From Siniperca chuatsi (lineage: Eukaryota > Chordata > Actinopteri > Centrarchiformes > Sinipercidae): 64,000 bases of DNA. Shown here piece by piece: positions 13,401 through 26,479 of this stretch. Each line of letters starts with the position of its first letter. Within the stretch, counting starts at the first letter, position 1. The notes below the pieces were generated by a model. It was not told the origin of the DNA, ran no database searches, and saw nothing but the letters and a program-made list of their open reading frames with translations. Location: the NCBI RefSeq assembly GCF_020085105.1, contig NC_058051.1, positions 22,565,955 through 22,629,954 on the forward strand. The letters run 5' to 3'. The translations under genes and the position numbers were made by a program.

Positions 13401-16400
13401 CAAAATGTCATGTGGCTCTGTGCTTTAATTACAAAAAAGATCTGTGAATTTTTCTGTATTTGAAAAGAGAAAACCATGATCTTACTTGCGCAACTTCCCC
13501 TCAATGATCCACTTGTTCTTCCTGTAAGTTGCCATGTTTTCCAATGTGTTGTCAATGTCACTGAAATATAAAAGCATACATAAAGTAAAAGAAATGTGGT
13601 AGTAACAAACTTTTAGGTTCAAGAGTAACCTACAGAATAAATAATGAGTTCTTGTTCTAACCTTGTCACAATATTGCTGCTATTGAGCTCTTCCACCAGG
13701 AAACCCAGGATAGCTGCCTTGGTGTCAGGAGGCAGGGCATGAAACGTTTTGGTCCTCATTGTGTTGCACACTTCTGTATCATAACCGTGAGATTCCAAAA
13801 AGATGCGAAGTACTTCTGAGACTGTGCTGCGGGTCAGCTCTAACTCAACCAGCTTTTCCCCAAGGATCTTTATTGACTGAAGGTTGGAATGGGGAGATGG
13901 AGAGGAAAATGTAGATTAAAAAGGTTTATCATTCATTATCAGGAATTGCATTAATGGAGAAAGTGCTCAAACTGTATCACACACCTGATAATATGATGGC
14001 AGGCCTGGATCATGGAGTGCAGCCTCCACCAGCTTAATCAGAAGGTCCTGGATCTCTCCTTGGCTGTCGCCCAGGCCTAAGAGGCCCTCCTGCAGAGTAG
14101 CAAGGCTGGGAATGTCCTTGGGTACATTGAGACCAATCACCTTTCCATAGCCATGTAGGAACTCAACAACAGCCAGGCAGTGTGCAAAAGCTGTGCCAGA
14201 AAGAACCACACCAGGGATACGGGACAGCTCTGGCAGGGGCTGATGGAGACAAAGTTCAAAGGTCATGATTACCTTAAAAAAAATCCTCTGCAATCACAGT
14301 GCTAAAAGAAACTGTGTTTAAACTACAAAACTCACTTTGTGGTCAGTGAGACACATGTCCTCAGTGGGCTTCTTCAGTTCTTCTGCGATCAACTGCTGCC
14401 TCTTCCGCTCCTCCAGACGTCTCTGGGCCTGCGCTCTCCTCTCTGCTGCCCTCTTAGCTGCCATAGCAGCCTGAGCTGCCGCCTCTGCCTCTGCCTGGGC
14501 TTTAGCCAGAGCCTTGGCTTTACTCCGAGCACCCAGCACCCTCTTACCCTGGGCTATCCTCTCCTCATCAGTCTGCTGTATTGGTGGAGGAGCCTCAACC
14601 TTGACTGACCTCCTGCGGCCAGGCTTCTTGGGCTCTGCAGCAGACCCTGATGCTGGCTGTGTGACCTGTGGGGCTGTCGGGTCAGTTGGTTCAGCCTTCA
14701 GCTCTAGGTTGTTGGCCTCTTGCTCAAGCTGAACCCACAAAGGAAAGAAAGAACAGGTGAAGGTGAGGAAAGGGTAGTGCTGAGGAAAATGCTGATAAAT
14801 AATTTTTTGTTGAGTGCTTGTCTGTACCTTGGCTTTCTTTTTTGCCTCTTTCATCTTCTTAATCTTTGCATCCTCCCTTCTCTTCATTCTTGCCTAAATA
14901 ATAAACAGCAGCAACAAAATCAGGATGAGATGTCAACAGCATAACAGCTCAACAGTACAAACAGTCTGAACTACATACCTTTCTCTTCATTTTCTTTTTA
15001 ATTTTTGCAAGTTTCTCCTTTTCCTCCTCCGTGAGAGCTTCTACAAAAAGGGAATACAAACAATTAGCTACAGTACAAACTTCATGAGGTTATGTGCTTA
15101 GCAAGTCATCTGGTCTTAAGACTCCTGCATGCCAAGTCTTAACTATAAACTAGCTATAAACACACAACTGTACACACCCTGTACACTCACACCTCCTCCT
15201 GTCTACATTCACTCACCCTTGGCCTCAAGTCGCTTCAAAAGCTTGGCGTCAACTTTGCTAAGGAGATCAATCATCTTGGGTTTGGGTGGTCGACCAGGGC
15301 GGCGGGCCTGCCCTCCCTTCAGACCACGAACCCTGCAGGGTTTTTCTTTATCAGGGTTCGGAGGTCGACCTCGCCGGCCAGTGATGGCCATGATCATAGA
15401 GGGAACCTCCTCATTAGCCAAGAGGACCCACTTCATACCCTGTAACATATTGTAGAGAATGATTTCTGACATGTTTTATAACACCATGAGTTTAACTGTG
15501 CAGTAGTTTTGATCCAAATCCTTGACAGTGAATGATTTTACTTTCTTCTTAAATAGAAAAAATAAACTGAGCAGTACTCTGTAAATATACAGACCTCAGA
15601 ACTTTCTCTTTCTTCATAAAAATCTCCAACAGGCATGCGTGGGCTGAAGCTGAAGTGTTCTCTGGTGACCACACTGTCTGTGTGTCTCTTCAAGTACTGG
15701 CGAAGCAATTAGGAGAACAGGCAAGAGAGAAAGAAAAATAAGTGTTTTGACATCATCGGTACATCATCTGTTTTATTTGCCTTGCCTATGATTTTAATAA
15801 CTTAAAAGACTTTTATGGTTTTGATTTATAGCCAGGAAAATGTACCTTGATTATTTCCGGGAACTGCTTCATCCTCCTTCCACAAGGTGTGTAATACCAG
15901 GTTTCGCCCTTCATGCGGTTCTCCATTTTCTTCACACGAATCTCCCTCTTCCAACTACAGTGAAGAGAGTTCATTATTCCATTCCTGTCATACAGCAGCT
16001 TTTTAGACATAGAGATATAACATAAACACTGCACACATTTGAAAACTTTTCAAAACTAACTAAATAAAAACACAGATTTTTGAGACCTTGGACAACCAAA
16101 GAGGTTCAGCTCTTTTTTTAAGTAATTAACAAAATCTAATTTTTTTCACTAGAATCAACTGAAAGATGAACATGGAGAGCATGCCAAGACCTCGAATCAG
16201 AAAACTTTATGCAAAACTGAAATGTTTCTAGTCACAGAAAAAGGATTACTAAACCATCTGTATAACTGTTTTGAGTAAAACTGGAGTTTAGTTAGGGCAG
16301 TTAACCGGATCACTCAGAAATCATGCTTGCTAAGCACGTTTTAGTTAATTGTATCAAATGTATTTAATATTAACTGTGCAGACACTAACATTTGGAGTTA

Positions 16401-19400
16401 TGACAGTCCTCTTGACACATTGGCTTGCACAAATTTTGCTTTAAAAAAAAAGATTTTTACATCTTTAGCCAATAGTGATTCGGACCAAGTGGAAGAACAT
16501 GAATAAAAATTCCACAAGGGAACATTACCCATGCTGCAGTGGGAACTGAACCTGCTCCTCAGTTGCAACCCTCCTTCTGTTAGATTCACCTGTTCAAGTA
16601 AATGCACACGACCACGCTTAACATTAGATTGTTAAACTGTAATATCATATCTCAACAAAATGCCATCATGTGGAACCCCCTCACAAAACTCTTCTTCATT
16701 ACCTGCAGTGGAGCTGTCATCATCATTTTCATCATCAGCAGTTTTTTCAGCATCTTGTTTAGGTGTTTTTACTGCATTTCCTTCTTGGTCTTGTTTCTTG
16801 ACCCTTTTCACCTTCTTGGGTTTCTCGATAGCTGTGTTAATAGCTGAAGCGTTGGCCAGAACAGCTTCAATTGTAGCTGTGATTGGATCAACCTCTTCTG
16901 TGGGCGGCCTAGCCTCTCCACATACATCTGATGTTTCTTTAACATTCACCTTGACAGACTTCTTCCTCTTTCTGCCCTTGGCTACCTCCTCTTTATTGCC
17001 TCCTTCTTCATCAGTCTTCATCTTATCCACTTTAGGGGTTCGAACCCGAGGCTTCCGCTGGGCCTCCTCAGGAGCTTAAAATAAAAGGGAAAAAGACAAA
17101 AAATGTTTTACTAAAATCTAATAATTTAAGAAACATTTAGTTGAAATCCGAATGTTGAATACCTGGGGTTTTAATCCATACTGCCTTTGGAGCTCGAGGT
17201 TTGCGTGGTTTCCCTGGGGTTTTCAGATGTCCTCCAGCAGCTGACACCATCTGATCAGTTACTGGCTGGAGTGGGTGTACAGCAGGGCCCTCTACTGGGG
17301 TACTGAAGGCGATGAAGTTCTCATCTCTCATCTTGAAGCTCGGGGGAGTCATTGTCTCATTAACAGTGGTCTTAATGCTAATGCGTCCAGCTGAGTCTGG
17401 TGTATCATGTCCTCTGGGCTCCCACTCTGCTTCAGGTCCTGATATAAACATTAAATAGTGTTAGCAGAATTCAGAAATATAGGATTAAAAGATAAAATCA
17501 GATTAGGATAATGCATTCTACATATCTATATTAATAACCACTGCTTGTCAAACCATGTGATACTAGTTTGCATGATCATGAACTGTAAGAATGTACCTTG
17601 ACGGCCTGGCTGAGATGGCACAAATGAGCGTGAGTTGGACACATCACTTGAGTTGACAGAGGGCTCTTCCATCTGAGAGGTGTTGTTCAGAGAAGACTCC
17701 AGCATGGACTCTCCTGTGACTGGGAAGCTGTCCTTGGTCTCTTCTGCCTCAGACTCTTCCCCTTCCCTGGTGTCATCTCTGGAGTCTTCGACAGGGGAGC
17801 TGCTATCTCTAGTGGTGTCAAACGCGGTAGATGGTTCCTCTTCTGGATGGGAAGTGCTGTCAAACAGAGAACTGTCCTTTCTCAGGTGAAAGCTGTCAAA
17901 GTGAGTGGAGTCATCTCCGCATGAGCTATCACCATCTAAAAGAGAGGTTTTTTCCAAGACAGAGCTGACATCGATTCTAGAGGGGGTGTCAAATGTTGAA
18001 TTGCCATCAAATAGAGAAGCTGTATGTGAAGAGTTATCAAAACTGTCTTCATCGGTCAGATGTTCTACCCTTGTGCTGTGGAGATGTGAGGACTTTCTGA
18101 GTGGAGTCTGCTCCACCATGGAGTCCTCTGCCTCACATATGACACTGCTTTGCATGTGGTGCCTTTCAGAATCTGTCTGTTTATTCTTGGGCTTTTGATC
18201 AGAGGTGACTGTGGTCTGCAAGGGTTTCCCAGGAAGATCAGTGAGGGATTTGGGTGAGCCAAATTCAGATTTATTAGTCTCAGTAGCTTCCACCTTCTGT
18301 GATATCCTTTTCATGCCCAAATCAAGCTGAGGAAGGTGTTCCTCTGGTTTTTCGTTTCTTTTATTAGCCAACACTTTCCTCTCCTCACTATGACCATGGT
18401 GCTCTGGCTTGGGAGACTGCTTTAGTACATGAGAAGGAGTGGTGTTAGGAGGATGCTGCTCAGAGTCAGAACTTCGGACCACTCCAGAAGACGTACCTAT
18501 TGCAGGAGGCACAGACACCAAGGCAGGAGGGGCGGACACGGGTGCAGTCCTGGAGGCTTGAGTGGTTAGAAGAGGTAGGGTAGACAGAGGTCGGACTGTA
18601 GGACTTTCATGGGCTGCTAGGGAGGATAACTCAGAGTCAGCTGCTGGAGGAGTGTATGTCTGACGCTGGGGTGTGGGTGCTGGGTCACAAGGCTTACTGC
18701 CAACTGAAGTTTTTGACATTAGAGGTGGCGGCATACCAGTGAATAAGGATTTTGCACCCACTGATGAAGTGGGAGATATTAGTTTTGGGGGTCCAGGCTT
18801 TTCATGCCAAGCTCCAGATGTATCGGGAAAGCAAGATGTCATCAGAGGTGACTTGGACCCTTGAACCATCTGTTGAAGAGATGAGATGGGTGCAGACACT
18901 GAGTAAGAAGACGTGGACACAATGGTAGGATGGGAGACAGTTGAACGAGGCCCAGAAGCTTTAGGAGGCAAAGAAGACTTAGTCTGATGAGCCACAAACT
19001 CAGATGAAGTAGAAGAGACGGAAGAAACTCCTGCAGGTCTAAACACACTATCAGTCGAAGCAAGAGGTGTAGACAACATTGGAGGTGATGCAGGCAGGGA
19101 GGAGGAAGAGGATCCCATTGGCAGATGATTGGATCCATCAGGGGATATCTCAGTCGCAGCAGAAGTGGGAGCCCTGAGGCCTTGCATCATTAGAGAAGGT
19201 GAGGAAAGTCTGGGAGGAGCAGTGGGAGATGAAGCAGAGGACACATTGGGAGGTGTTGAGATTTGTGGTGGAGTAGATTCTACATCAGGGGATGATACTA
19301 TAGGGGCCCCAGGGGCAGATGTGGGAGACTCAGAGACAGCAGGAGCTACAGAGACCCGAGGTGGTGTTGAGGCCTTGGTTAGAGACGTTGACACTGCTGC

Positions 19401-22088
19401 AGGAGATGTAGATGCAGAAAGCTGGGATGACACAGACTGGGGAGGTGTATTCATTGCTGGCTCTCTGACAGGGGATGCCATTTCTGGACGCTGAGCTACT
19501 GGCTGTTCCGAATGCTGACGATAATCACTTGTAGGTCCGACAGGTTTGGGTAGCCTCTGGGCCCTTTCCATGCCATTATAGCTTGTGTCTACCTCTTTCA
19601 CAGCTTCTCTCGTATTCCCTGAAATAGAAGACAATCAACAAAATAGTCAAAAAAAACATAACCCTTTAATTTGCAGAAAGGGGTGTTAGATGAATTTAGG
19701 GTATTGTACATTGAAGCATCTGATGGTCATGCTGATAATGAATTTTGATACAATAATTGTGTAGAAAAATGACATTTTATAGATAAGGATGTTCAGTAGG
19801 CTATTCCTAGCAAACCACCTCAGAGACAGTTTATACAGTTTCACATTGTCAAACAGTGGCACCTGCTGGTTGAATCTTGGCACTATCCAGCTTGATAGTA
19901 GATTGACTCTCAATCATGCAAATCACAATCACCTGAGTGATGAATGTGTTTGTGTCTATATATTTCTTGTTCTGCTTTGTAATTGTGATTTGTCAATGCC
20001 TGATGAAGATCTCTGTTAGATCGAAACGTTGCTAAATTAAAATTGCTGGGAACTATTAGTACAGTGTGCGGATCTTTGGCCTGGTTCGATATCTTGGCAC
20101 TATCCCACCACTGAGCACTGGCAGTGACACTGACCCGTTACCAGACATTCACGTGCAAGAAAAAACTAGTAGGGCTGCAACTTGACATTACTTTCATTGT
20201 CGATTATTTTCTACATTAATCGTTTTTTCTAAACATAATGAAGAGTGGCCATCAAAATTTCACAGAGCCAAAAGTGACCCATTCAAATATCTTGTTTTGA
20301 TCGACCAAAACTGCAAAACCCAAAGTTATTCAGTTTACTCATCATGTAAGACTAAATAAATAAAATAAAACTATATAAAAATTACAAAATAAAATAAATA
20401 AATGAACAACCCATCAAATTTTCACATTTGAGAAACTGGAACCAGAAATTTTTGGCATTTCTGTATGAAAAATGACTAAAGTGATTAATCAGTAATTAAA
20501 ATAGTTATCAATTAGCTGTTTTAAGCTAAACCATAAATGTATTTAAACAATAATAATTAATACAGATGCCATGGATAATCTGATATGCAACCAGGCCATG
20601 TCATGTTTTAATGTGATCAGCAGCTGGGATGGCTAGGCCAAGTATGGCCAAAGAGGAAGAAGACCATATGACTATATGAGTATCACTCAACAGTTTATGA
20701 GGAAATAAAACTACCAGAAATACAGTAGTTTAAAAATGCAGCAGTAACCAAATCCAGGCACAAATGTAATAAAAATTACTTTTTATGGTAACTGGAGAAA
20801 CACAGAAGGACTGAAAGGATAAAATGAGTCAAAAGGTTTCACAAACACATCTGTAAGTGTAAATTGGTCACCTTGCATGACAGCAGATATTCCCACATTG
20901 CTGGTATGGGGGCTCCGTTCCCTGTTGTGGCCCTTGGGTGATCCACTATCCTGCACTGTTGATGGAGACATCACTGGTGCTGAAGACATCCCCACAGGGA
21001 GAGGACTGCCAGTGCCCCCTCTGCCTAAACTGTGGTGCTGTGGGCTGCCACGCGGAGGAGTAAAATTCTGGGCAGCTGGGGGCATCATCTGAGCCTGTCC
21101 TTGGGGCTGAGACTGCTGTGGTGGCTGCTGCTGCTGCTGCTGGGGAGATGGCAGGGACGGGTGCTGGGGTTGATGCTGGTAGTAGGGCATCCCATTAGGC
21201 ATCATGCCATAATGCTGTGGTTGCTGGTGCTGCTGGTGGTGGTGTGGGTTACGATGGGAGTGGAGGTGCTGCTGTGACTGTTGATGCGGGGGCGGTTGTA
21301 AGGACTGCTGCTGGTGATGCTGTGACGGTGTAATTCCAGGATGTGCCTGACTCTGGTAGGTCCCATACATACTGTGGGAATTATAACTTATCTGCTGTGG
21401 GCCAGGGTTACTCCTGTTCCAGTACTGACTCCCAGTAAGAGGCATGTTCGGTGGGCCTGCCGCAGGGGGCTGGTGGGAGCTTTCAATACCCCCATTGAGT
21501 TGGTACTGTCCATGACCCTGGTAGTGGTGCTGTGACTGAGGCTGCACCATTCCAGGTGTAGGCTGCTTCTGGTGCATCCCGTGCCCAGGAGAGCTGCCCA
21601 TGGCTGGACCATACTGAGGGTGTCCTCCCCACAAGTAGTCATAGCCCATGCTGCTCTGGTGGTGGTTGCTCATGTGTGGGTAAGGAGCTGTTGGTGGGTG
21701 GGAACCAGGCACACCGGACCCGAGTACAGTAGTGATGCCATTCACATTCATTTCGCCATTTGTATCTGTTAGACACAGGAACATTAGTCAAATTAAAAAA
21801 GTTACAGTTTGCATTAGTTAAACGTCGTGTTTGTAGACTTTTACACTGAGATAGTTTAGACTATTAAATTCAAGAACTGGTGGAGGGAGAACGTGAGGTC
21901 TGGCTCTATAAAGTTCATGAACTGACACCCGTTTGGTACAGTGCTTAGGGATGAAAATACTCACTCTTCCCCTGCTGAGGAAAACTCATGGAGGACCCGT
22001 TAGTATAGAGAGAATCCCCTGAGGAGAGTTTCAGTCCTGAGTTTGCTGAGGAGTGGGTGCCATAGTTGAAATGATTATTTGACTCCAT
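7447..22088 (-). CDS. baz2a: Bromodomain adjacent to zinc finger domain protein 2A (TIP5, NoRC subunit)
   Basis: Large subunit of the nucleolar remodelling complex NoRC, which with SMARCA5 silences rDNA and other heterochromatin. I read 29 coding exons: 22088-21965, 21765-20872, 19618-17597, 17438-17163, 17074-16703, 16589-16529, 15954-15846, 15696-15595, 15439-15217, 15040-14979, 14893-14828, 14728-14336, 14239-13985, 13876-13662, 13560-13486, 13375-13201, 13113-13051, 12965-12821, 12712-12102, 11994-11679, 11400-11245, 11077-10917, 10429-10364, 10223-9940, 9835-9700, 9531-9385, 9219-8981, 8819-8676, 7606-7447. They total 8052 nt, or 2683 residues; human has about 1900. Domains in order: Gln/His/Pro- and Ser/Pro-rich N-terminus (to about 1230), TAM/MBD-like domain (about 1230-1320, with GETWYYTPCGRRMKQFPE), AT-hooks (GRRGRPP, RRPGRPPKP), a Lys/Glu/Ala-rich coiled stretch, DDT (about 1569-1653), WHIM-type motifs, another AT-hook (RGRGRPRK), a PHD finger (about 2455-2503, Cys4-His-Cys3 ligands) and a C-terminal bromodomain with its acetyl-lysine Asn in ELFN. 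The ATG opens the first coding exon. The exon at 13201 uses an unusual GTACAT donor. Confidence 0.95.
19780..20165 (+). repeat. Repeat with hammerhead-like motif, in baz2a intron
   Basis: It lies in the intron between baz2a exons 2 and 3, antisense to the gene. At 20000-20029 the order CTGATGA, GATCT-loop-AGATC stem, GAAAC, GTT matches the conserved core of hammerhead self-cleaving RNAs. Similar 'ctgatgaag...cgaaacgt' segments are typical of Penelope-like retroelements and related repeats. Repeat borders are approximate and no protein-coding remnant is visible. Confidence 0.4.
20171..20530 (+). repeat. Short inverted-repeat element (family 2) in baz2a intron
   Basis: It begins AGGGCTGCAACTTGAC, has the internal TCGATTATTTTCT, TGTTTTGATCGACCAA and GAAACTGGAACC motifs, and ends near TTAGCTGTTTTAAGCT. 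Confidence 0.65.
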
Positions 22089-23580
22089 CTGAAAAACAAA
22101 AAGAAGAGAAAAAATGAATACACTCTAATATTCAATGTTCTTCTCCAGTAAAATGTTATGCAATAGCTTAACGGGCCAAAGATGCATGTGCATGGTATGA
22201 ATCACAAATGTATTTTTTTAAATTAATTTTCATTTATTTATATCATACAGTTGAAGAGTTGCTATGTAATGTATACAATTTAATCCGCGAAATATCTATC
22301 TTAAATGATTTTGGCAACTGCAGCTTGTGACAGCACCATTTCATTCCAACAACAACCGTCAAAATGTCGCAGCCAACAACAGCAGATGCCAGGCCCCAGC
22401 GAGCCGTAATGGACAATCTGGATATTACGATAGAAGATCATCATTACCGCTGATGGGGCGCTGCTAACATGAGCACATCCTCTTTAACCTACCATGATAA
22501 ATGTACGGCCCAGGCAGACATTGCCACACAAACAGTACTCAAGACCCGGCGGCCTCGGCCAACTAACAATGGAGGGATTAGCGAGAATATTTTACAGTCA
22601 CTCCAAGGCCTGAATGACTGTTACCACACCGCTCGCTGTTTAGCAGTCACATACCATCGTGGTACAAAAGTAGCCCTCTATGGATACTTGATTTCCTAAT
22701 TCAACAAGGCCGTTGCAAAAGCGTTAGCTAAGTCGCGCTAGCTGCGTTCTCAAACGAACAATTCACTTTAAAGCGCTGCTAGTCAGCTGTGCTAACAACC
22801 GATACCATTAACGTAAGATATGAGTTCAACACATCAAGGGGTTGGACAGACCGTTTACTTTAGCGTGAAACATCGGACAAAAATACCCCCCCGCTCCAGT
22901 TCCAAGGTTATTTAGCTAAATCATCACAATAGAACCTAGCTAACACACGCTAGCTAGATAGCTAACTGATAGCATCCTTCACGTTTACCTATAGTAACGT
23001 TAAGTACGGTTCTTAAACTGCGATGTTAGCTGATAGCCAGGTAGCAGGTACCGCAACCACGCTGGTTTGGATCCATGGTGCCCATCAGCAATAGAGAGCG
23101 CCGCGGATGGAAATAAATATCAACCGGTCTTGTTGATAATGACTAACGTAAACTCACTAAGACTAGCTTGTTAACAGATGGAGGCGTGCTCCCTTTTGTT
23201 CACGGGCTAACGTTAGCTAGCAGCCAGATGAAGTTACATTGTTTACGCTGCACGCACACAGACAATTTTTTTTGCAGAGCATCTTCCTCCCACACTATCA
23301 CCATCAAAAGTTTCGCTGATATTTCAGTTAAAGCTATCCAACCTTTCAGTCCTTGGATTTCGAAGGCGCAGACGCCTCTAAACCTTCGTCTAAACGGATA
23401 TGCGGGTGAAGATGGCACAGAGGTAAATAATAAAGAACTATTCCCTAACCTTTGGGTTTTAAATTAGCAAACATGGCTGGTGTGGTCCAGTGCAGCCATG
23501 ATCACAGAACAGAGCGAATAGTAGCAGTGTAAACGTCCCACCGATAACCACACACACATCCGGTCAAATGTCTTAATGAA
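22089..23580. promoter_or_regulatory. baz2a: baz2a 5' region / promoter zone (unresolved noncoding first exon)
   Basis: The first coding exon starts exactly at its ATG after an acceptor (TTTTTCAG), so a noncoding exon must lie upstream on the minus strand. The stretch is CpG-richer than its surroundings and is dense in GCTAAC/GTTAGC-type half-sites, including a perfect 12-bp palindrome at 23206-23217. I could not choose a leader exon: candidate donors exist near 22985 and 23155. Confidence 0.5.
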
Positions 23581-23584
23581 ACTT

Positions 23585-23670
23585 CACAAGAAAATCCCCA
23601 TAATAATAATAATAATAGCTAGAATCATGTATTATTATTATTATTATTATTAATAATAATAATAATAATG
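23585..23670. repeat. (TAA)n/(TTA)n microsatellite forming an inverted repeat
   Basis: A run of AAT repeats, a short spacer (GCTAGAATCATG), then TTA repeats and again AAT repeats. The arms are complementary and could fold back. Confidence 0.8.
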
Positions 23671-23932
23671 ACCCTACATTACTTTTTGATAGTAGTAAAA
23701 GCATCCTCAACAAAATTTAAAATATCAAAAGGACTCATCATGCAAGAGGCAGTTTTTTTTTGTTTTTTTAACTGTGTATTTATTTAACTTTTTTTTTAAA
23801 CAAAATCAGTTACATAACTTTTACATACAATATTAATGATATTTTTGTGTCACCACAAAAATGAAACAAAAAAACCCACTAAGTTAAAAATAAATACAAA
23901 AAAAACAAAACAACCCTGACAGCAATTCAGTA

Positions 23933-24960
23933 AATGCACCACATATCAGTAAATTACCTGCATGGTTTAAACATTAATATATTAATATATGTTAAAACTA
24001 TTTCCTTCGAGCAAATACATTTCAATAAGTGCCCACTTCTGTCGAAAAAAGTCAGATTTTACCTGCAAGTCCGCGATCATTTTCTCAAATATATATATCT
24101 GTTTCAGTCTTTGTGTCCACACTGTCACAGTAGGTTTGTGCACCTTCATCCAGTTTACAGTGATTATCTTCCTGGCTGCCATTAATAATATATGTAATAC
24201 AAATAAGTGGGATTTACTGAACTGATCTGAGGGGAAACCATCAAGCAAAAAAATAACTGGGTGCATTGGTGTATCTCTTCTTAAAATTTTATTAATTTCC
24301 CTTTTAATCCCCAGCCAATACAATAGTACTGTGGGACATTCCCAGAATATATTATGCACATACCATTCCACATCCTCTCCAACACTGTGATAATGGCGAT
24401 GCACTGTCAAATTTGGCAACCACCAATGGGACTCTGAAGAATCTCATTTTCATTTTCCAATCAAATTCCTTCCACATTTGACTACTTATACCCTTATGAC
24501 AGCCAGCGCATATATTTGTCCACATCTCATCCTCTATTACAGTATTTAACTCTAATTTCCAATTTCTTTTTATATGAAATGTGTCATCAGATTGGTCCTG
24601 CATTAACTTCCTATAAATATGTGCTGTATGATTTTTAGTAGGTAGACCATGTTCAATAATATTAATAAACATTTGTTGGAGTTCTTTTGATTATGTCCCA
24701 ATGTTTATAATTTGTGATATAATGTTGTAATTGTAAATATTCATTAGATTTCAATGAAAACCTATCACATTGAGAAATGGATCTTATGGTCTCCCCATTA
24801 AAAAATTGATTAACTATCTTTAAACCATTCTCTTCCCATCTACTAAAGACACCATCCCATATAGAAGGAAGAAAATCTGGGTTACCTTTAATGGGTATTG
24901 CACGTGATAAGGCTATTATTCCTCTAAACTTCTTTTGTGTGGTGGACCAAATTTTAACAG
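23933..24960 (-). repeat. Decayed L1/Tx1-like LINE ORF2 C-terminal fragment
   Basis: Two minus-strand reading frames (24672-24352 and 24419-23982, offset by a frameshift) carry sequence typical of the C-terminal region of L1-type ORF2: NICAGCHKG..., then after the shift HYHSVGEDVEWYVHNIFWEC..VLLYW and a long Lys-rich tail. The element is 5'-truncated, frameshifted and non-functional. A TA dinucleotide run at 24967-24997 abuts it. Confidence 0.65.
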
Positions 24961-24968
24961 TATGCTGT

Positions 24969-24997
<29 letters not shown>

Positions 24998-25002
<5 letters not shown>

Positions 25003-25690
25003 TGGGTAGTTTCATTTATAATAACGCATCATATTTTATTATGCTTATTATTCAGTATTTTTAACAAAAATCTTAAGTATGCAACTATCAAATAAATGTC
25101 CTCTCATATACATTAACTTTAAATGCTGCTATATTGTTTTTGCTACATGTACCACATGTTTATTTTTTATACCGGACTACTTATTTATACATATACTGCA
25201 TCATTTGCACTCCAGTACTATGTACTGAATACTGCAATAACTCATCTACTGCACTGTTATTTCTGTCCATAATTTGCACTACTTTATATCCATTGCACTA
25301 CTGTTCTGCCCAGTCCAATTCATTATTGTACATATCCATCAGTATACTTATGTTTATAGTAATGCCATCTATATATAATGTCCATAGTACCACTTGTAAA
25401 ATATTTTCATAATATTGCTCTATCCTGCATTTATGCACACACTTTATATCCTGCACTTGCTTATTGCACTTCTGGTTAGACCTAAACTGCATTTCGTTTC
25501 CTTGTACTTGTACATGTGTAATGACAATAAAGTTGAATCTAATCTAAATGAAGTGGAGTAAAAAGTACAATCTGAAATGTAGAGGTATTTAGTACCATCC
25601 AATAGAAATACTCAAATAAAATAGCCTACAATACCTCAGAACTGGGGGCTACTTGAGTAAATGTACTTATAGTTACTTTCCACCACTGTT
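24998..25690 (-). repeat. Family-1 repeat interrupted by a LINE 3' tail
   Basis: The flanks 24998-25098 (GTTGGGTAGTTTCATTTATAA...) and 25549-25690 (AGTGGAGTAAAAAGTAC...TTTCCACCACTG) are adjacent parts of family 1. Between them, 25099-25548 is a LINE 3' end with the tail GCACTTCTGGTTAGACC...ACAATAAAGTTGAATCTAATC. The break points share TAAATG, consistent with a target-site duplication. Confidence 0.6.
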
Positions 25691-26479
25691 AAATACTAAC
25701 AAGTCGATATTTGTTTTGTTTTTTTTAATTAATAGTTAGGCCCAGGTGTGAGGGTTATTTTTATTATACGTTATTTTTAAATTTGTTGTTTGACAAGGTT
25801 AGATTATTGTAAAGGAGGCAGGTTTTTAATAAAAGCTAACAGACAGCTAACTTAAAGTGATAATGCAAACCAGAGCCTCTTACAGGTACAAAACGACTGT
25901 CAAATCTACGCTTTTATTTTAATGTGCTTTAGGGTGAAAACAGGAAACTAGTATTGAATATTACAGTCATCTTATCGGAAATGACAGTGAGGAAATCAGG
26001 CCTTTAATAAGGAAGTATGCTAATTTTCTGGGCCGAGGAGCCTGGTGGTGTCTGGGTCCTAGCGCCGAAACAGGCAGGCGTGAGAGTTAAAGTACTCAAG
26101 TACAAATACTGTAATATAAGTAAGATTACGTCTATTAAATACAACTTGGTTACATTTGTTTAAAAACTACTCTTGAGTTTGGACAACATAAAGGGGGCAG
26201 TGTTGTATCTTTAAAGCAATTTCATGTCACACCAAACAATCCCTCTACAATCCAGTGATGCTCTGTAAAGGTGAGTCTAAAAAAATTCTAAAAAATTACG
26301 AGAGCAAGGTTCAAACTGAAGTGTCATTACAGCACGACTGTAGGCTGCTGTAGTTCTCTTTGCAATAGTTAACATATTTTATCCAAAATGTTTTTCAGTA
26401 CATCTGTAACCAGGTTTGAAGCCCAACTTACTCCCACGAGTCACAACTACAAATTATGTAGTCTCTCCAAAATTATTCC

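Noticed and set aside
17680-19494. Plus-strand ORFs (69, 97 and 121 codons) opposite the large baz2a exon
   Set aside because: They are shadows of the Ser/Pro/Thr-rich coding sequence on the minus strand.
23618-23660. TTA/TAA run as a CRISPR or regulatory array
   Set aside because: It is a simple trinucleotide microsatellite without spacers.
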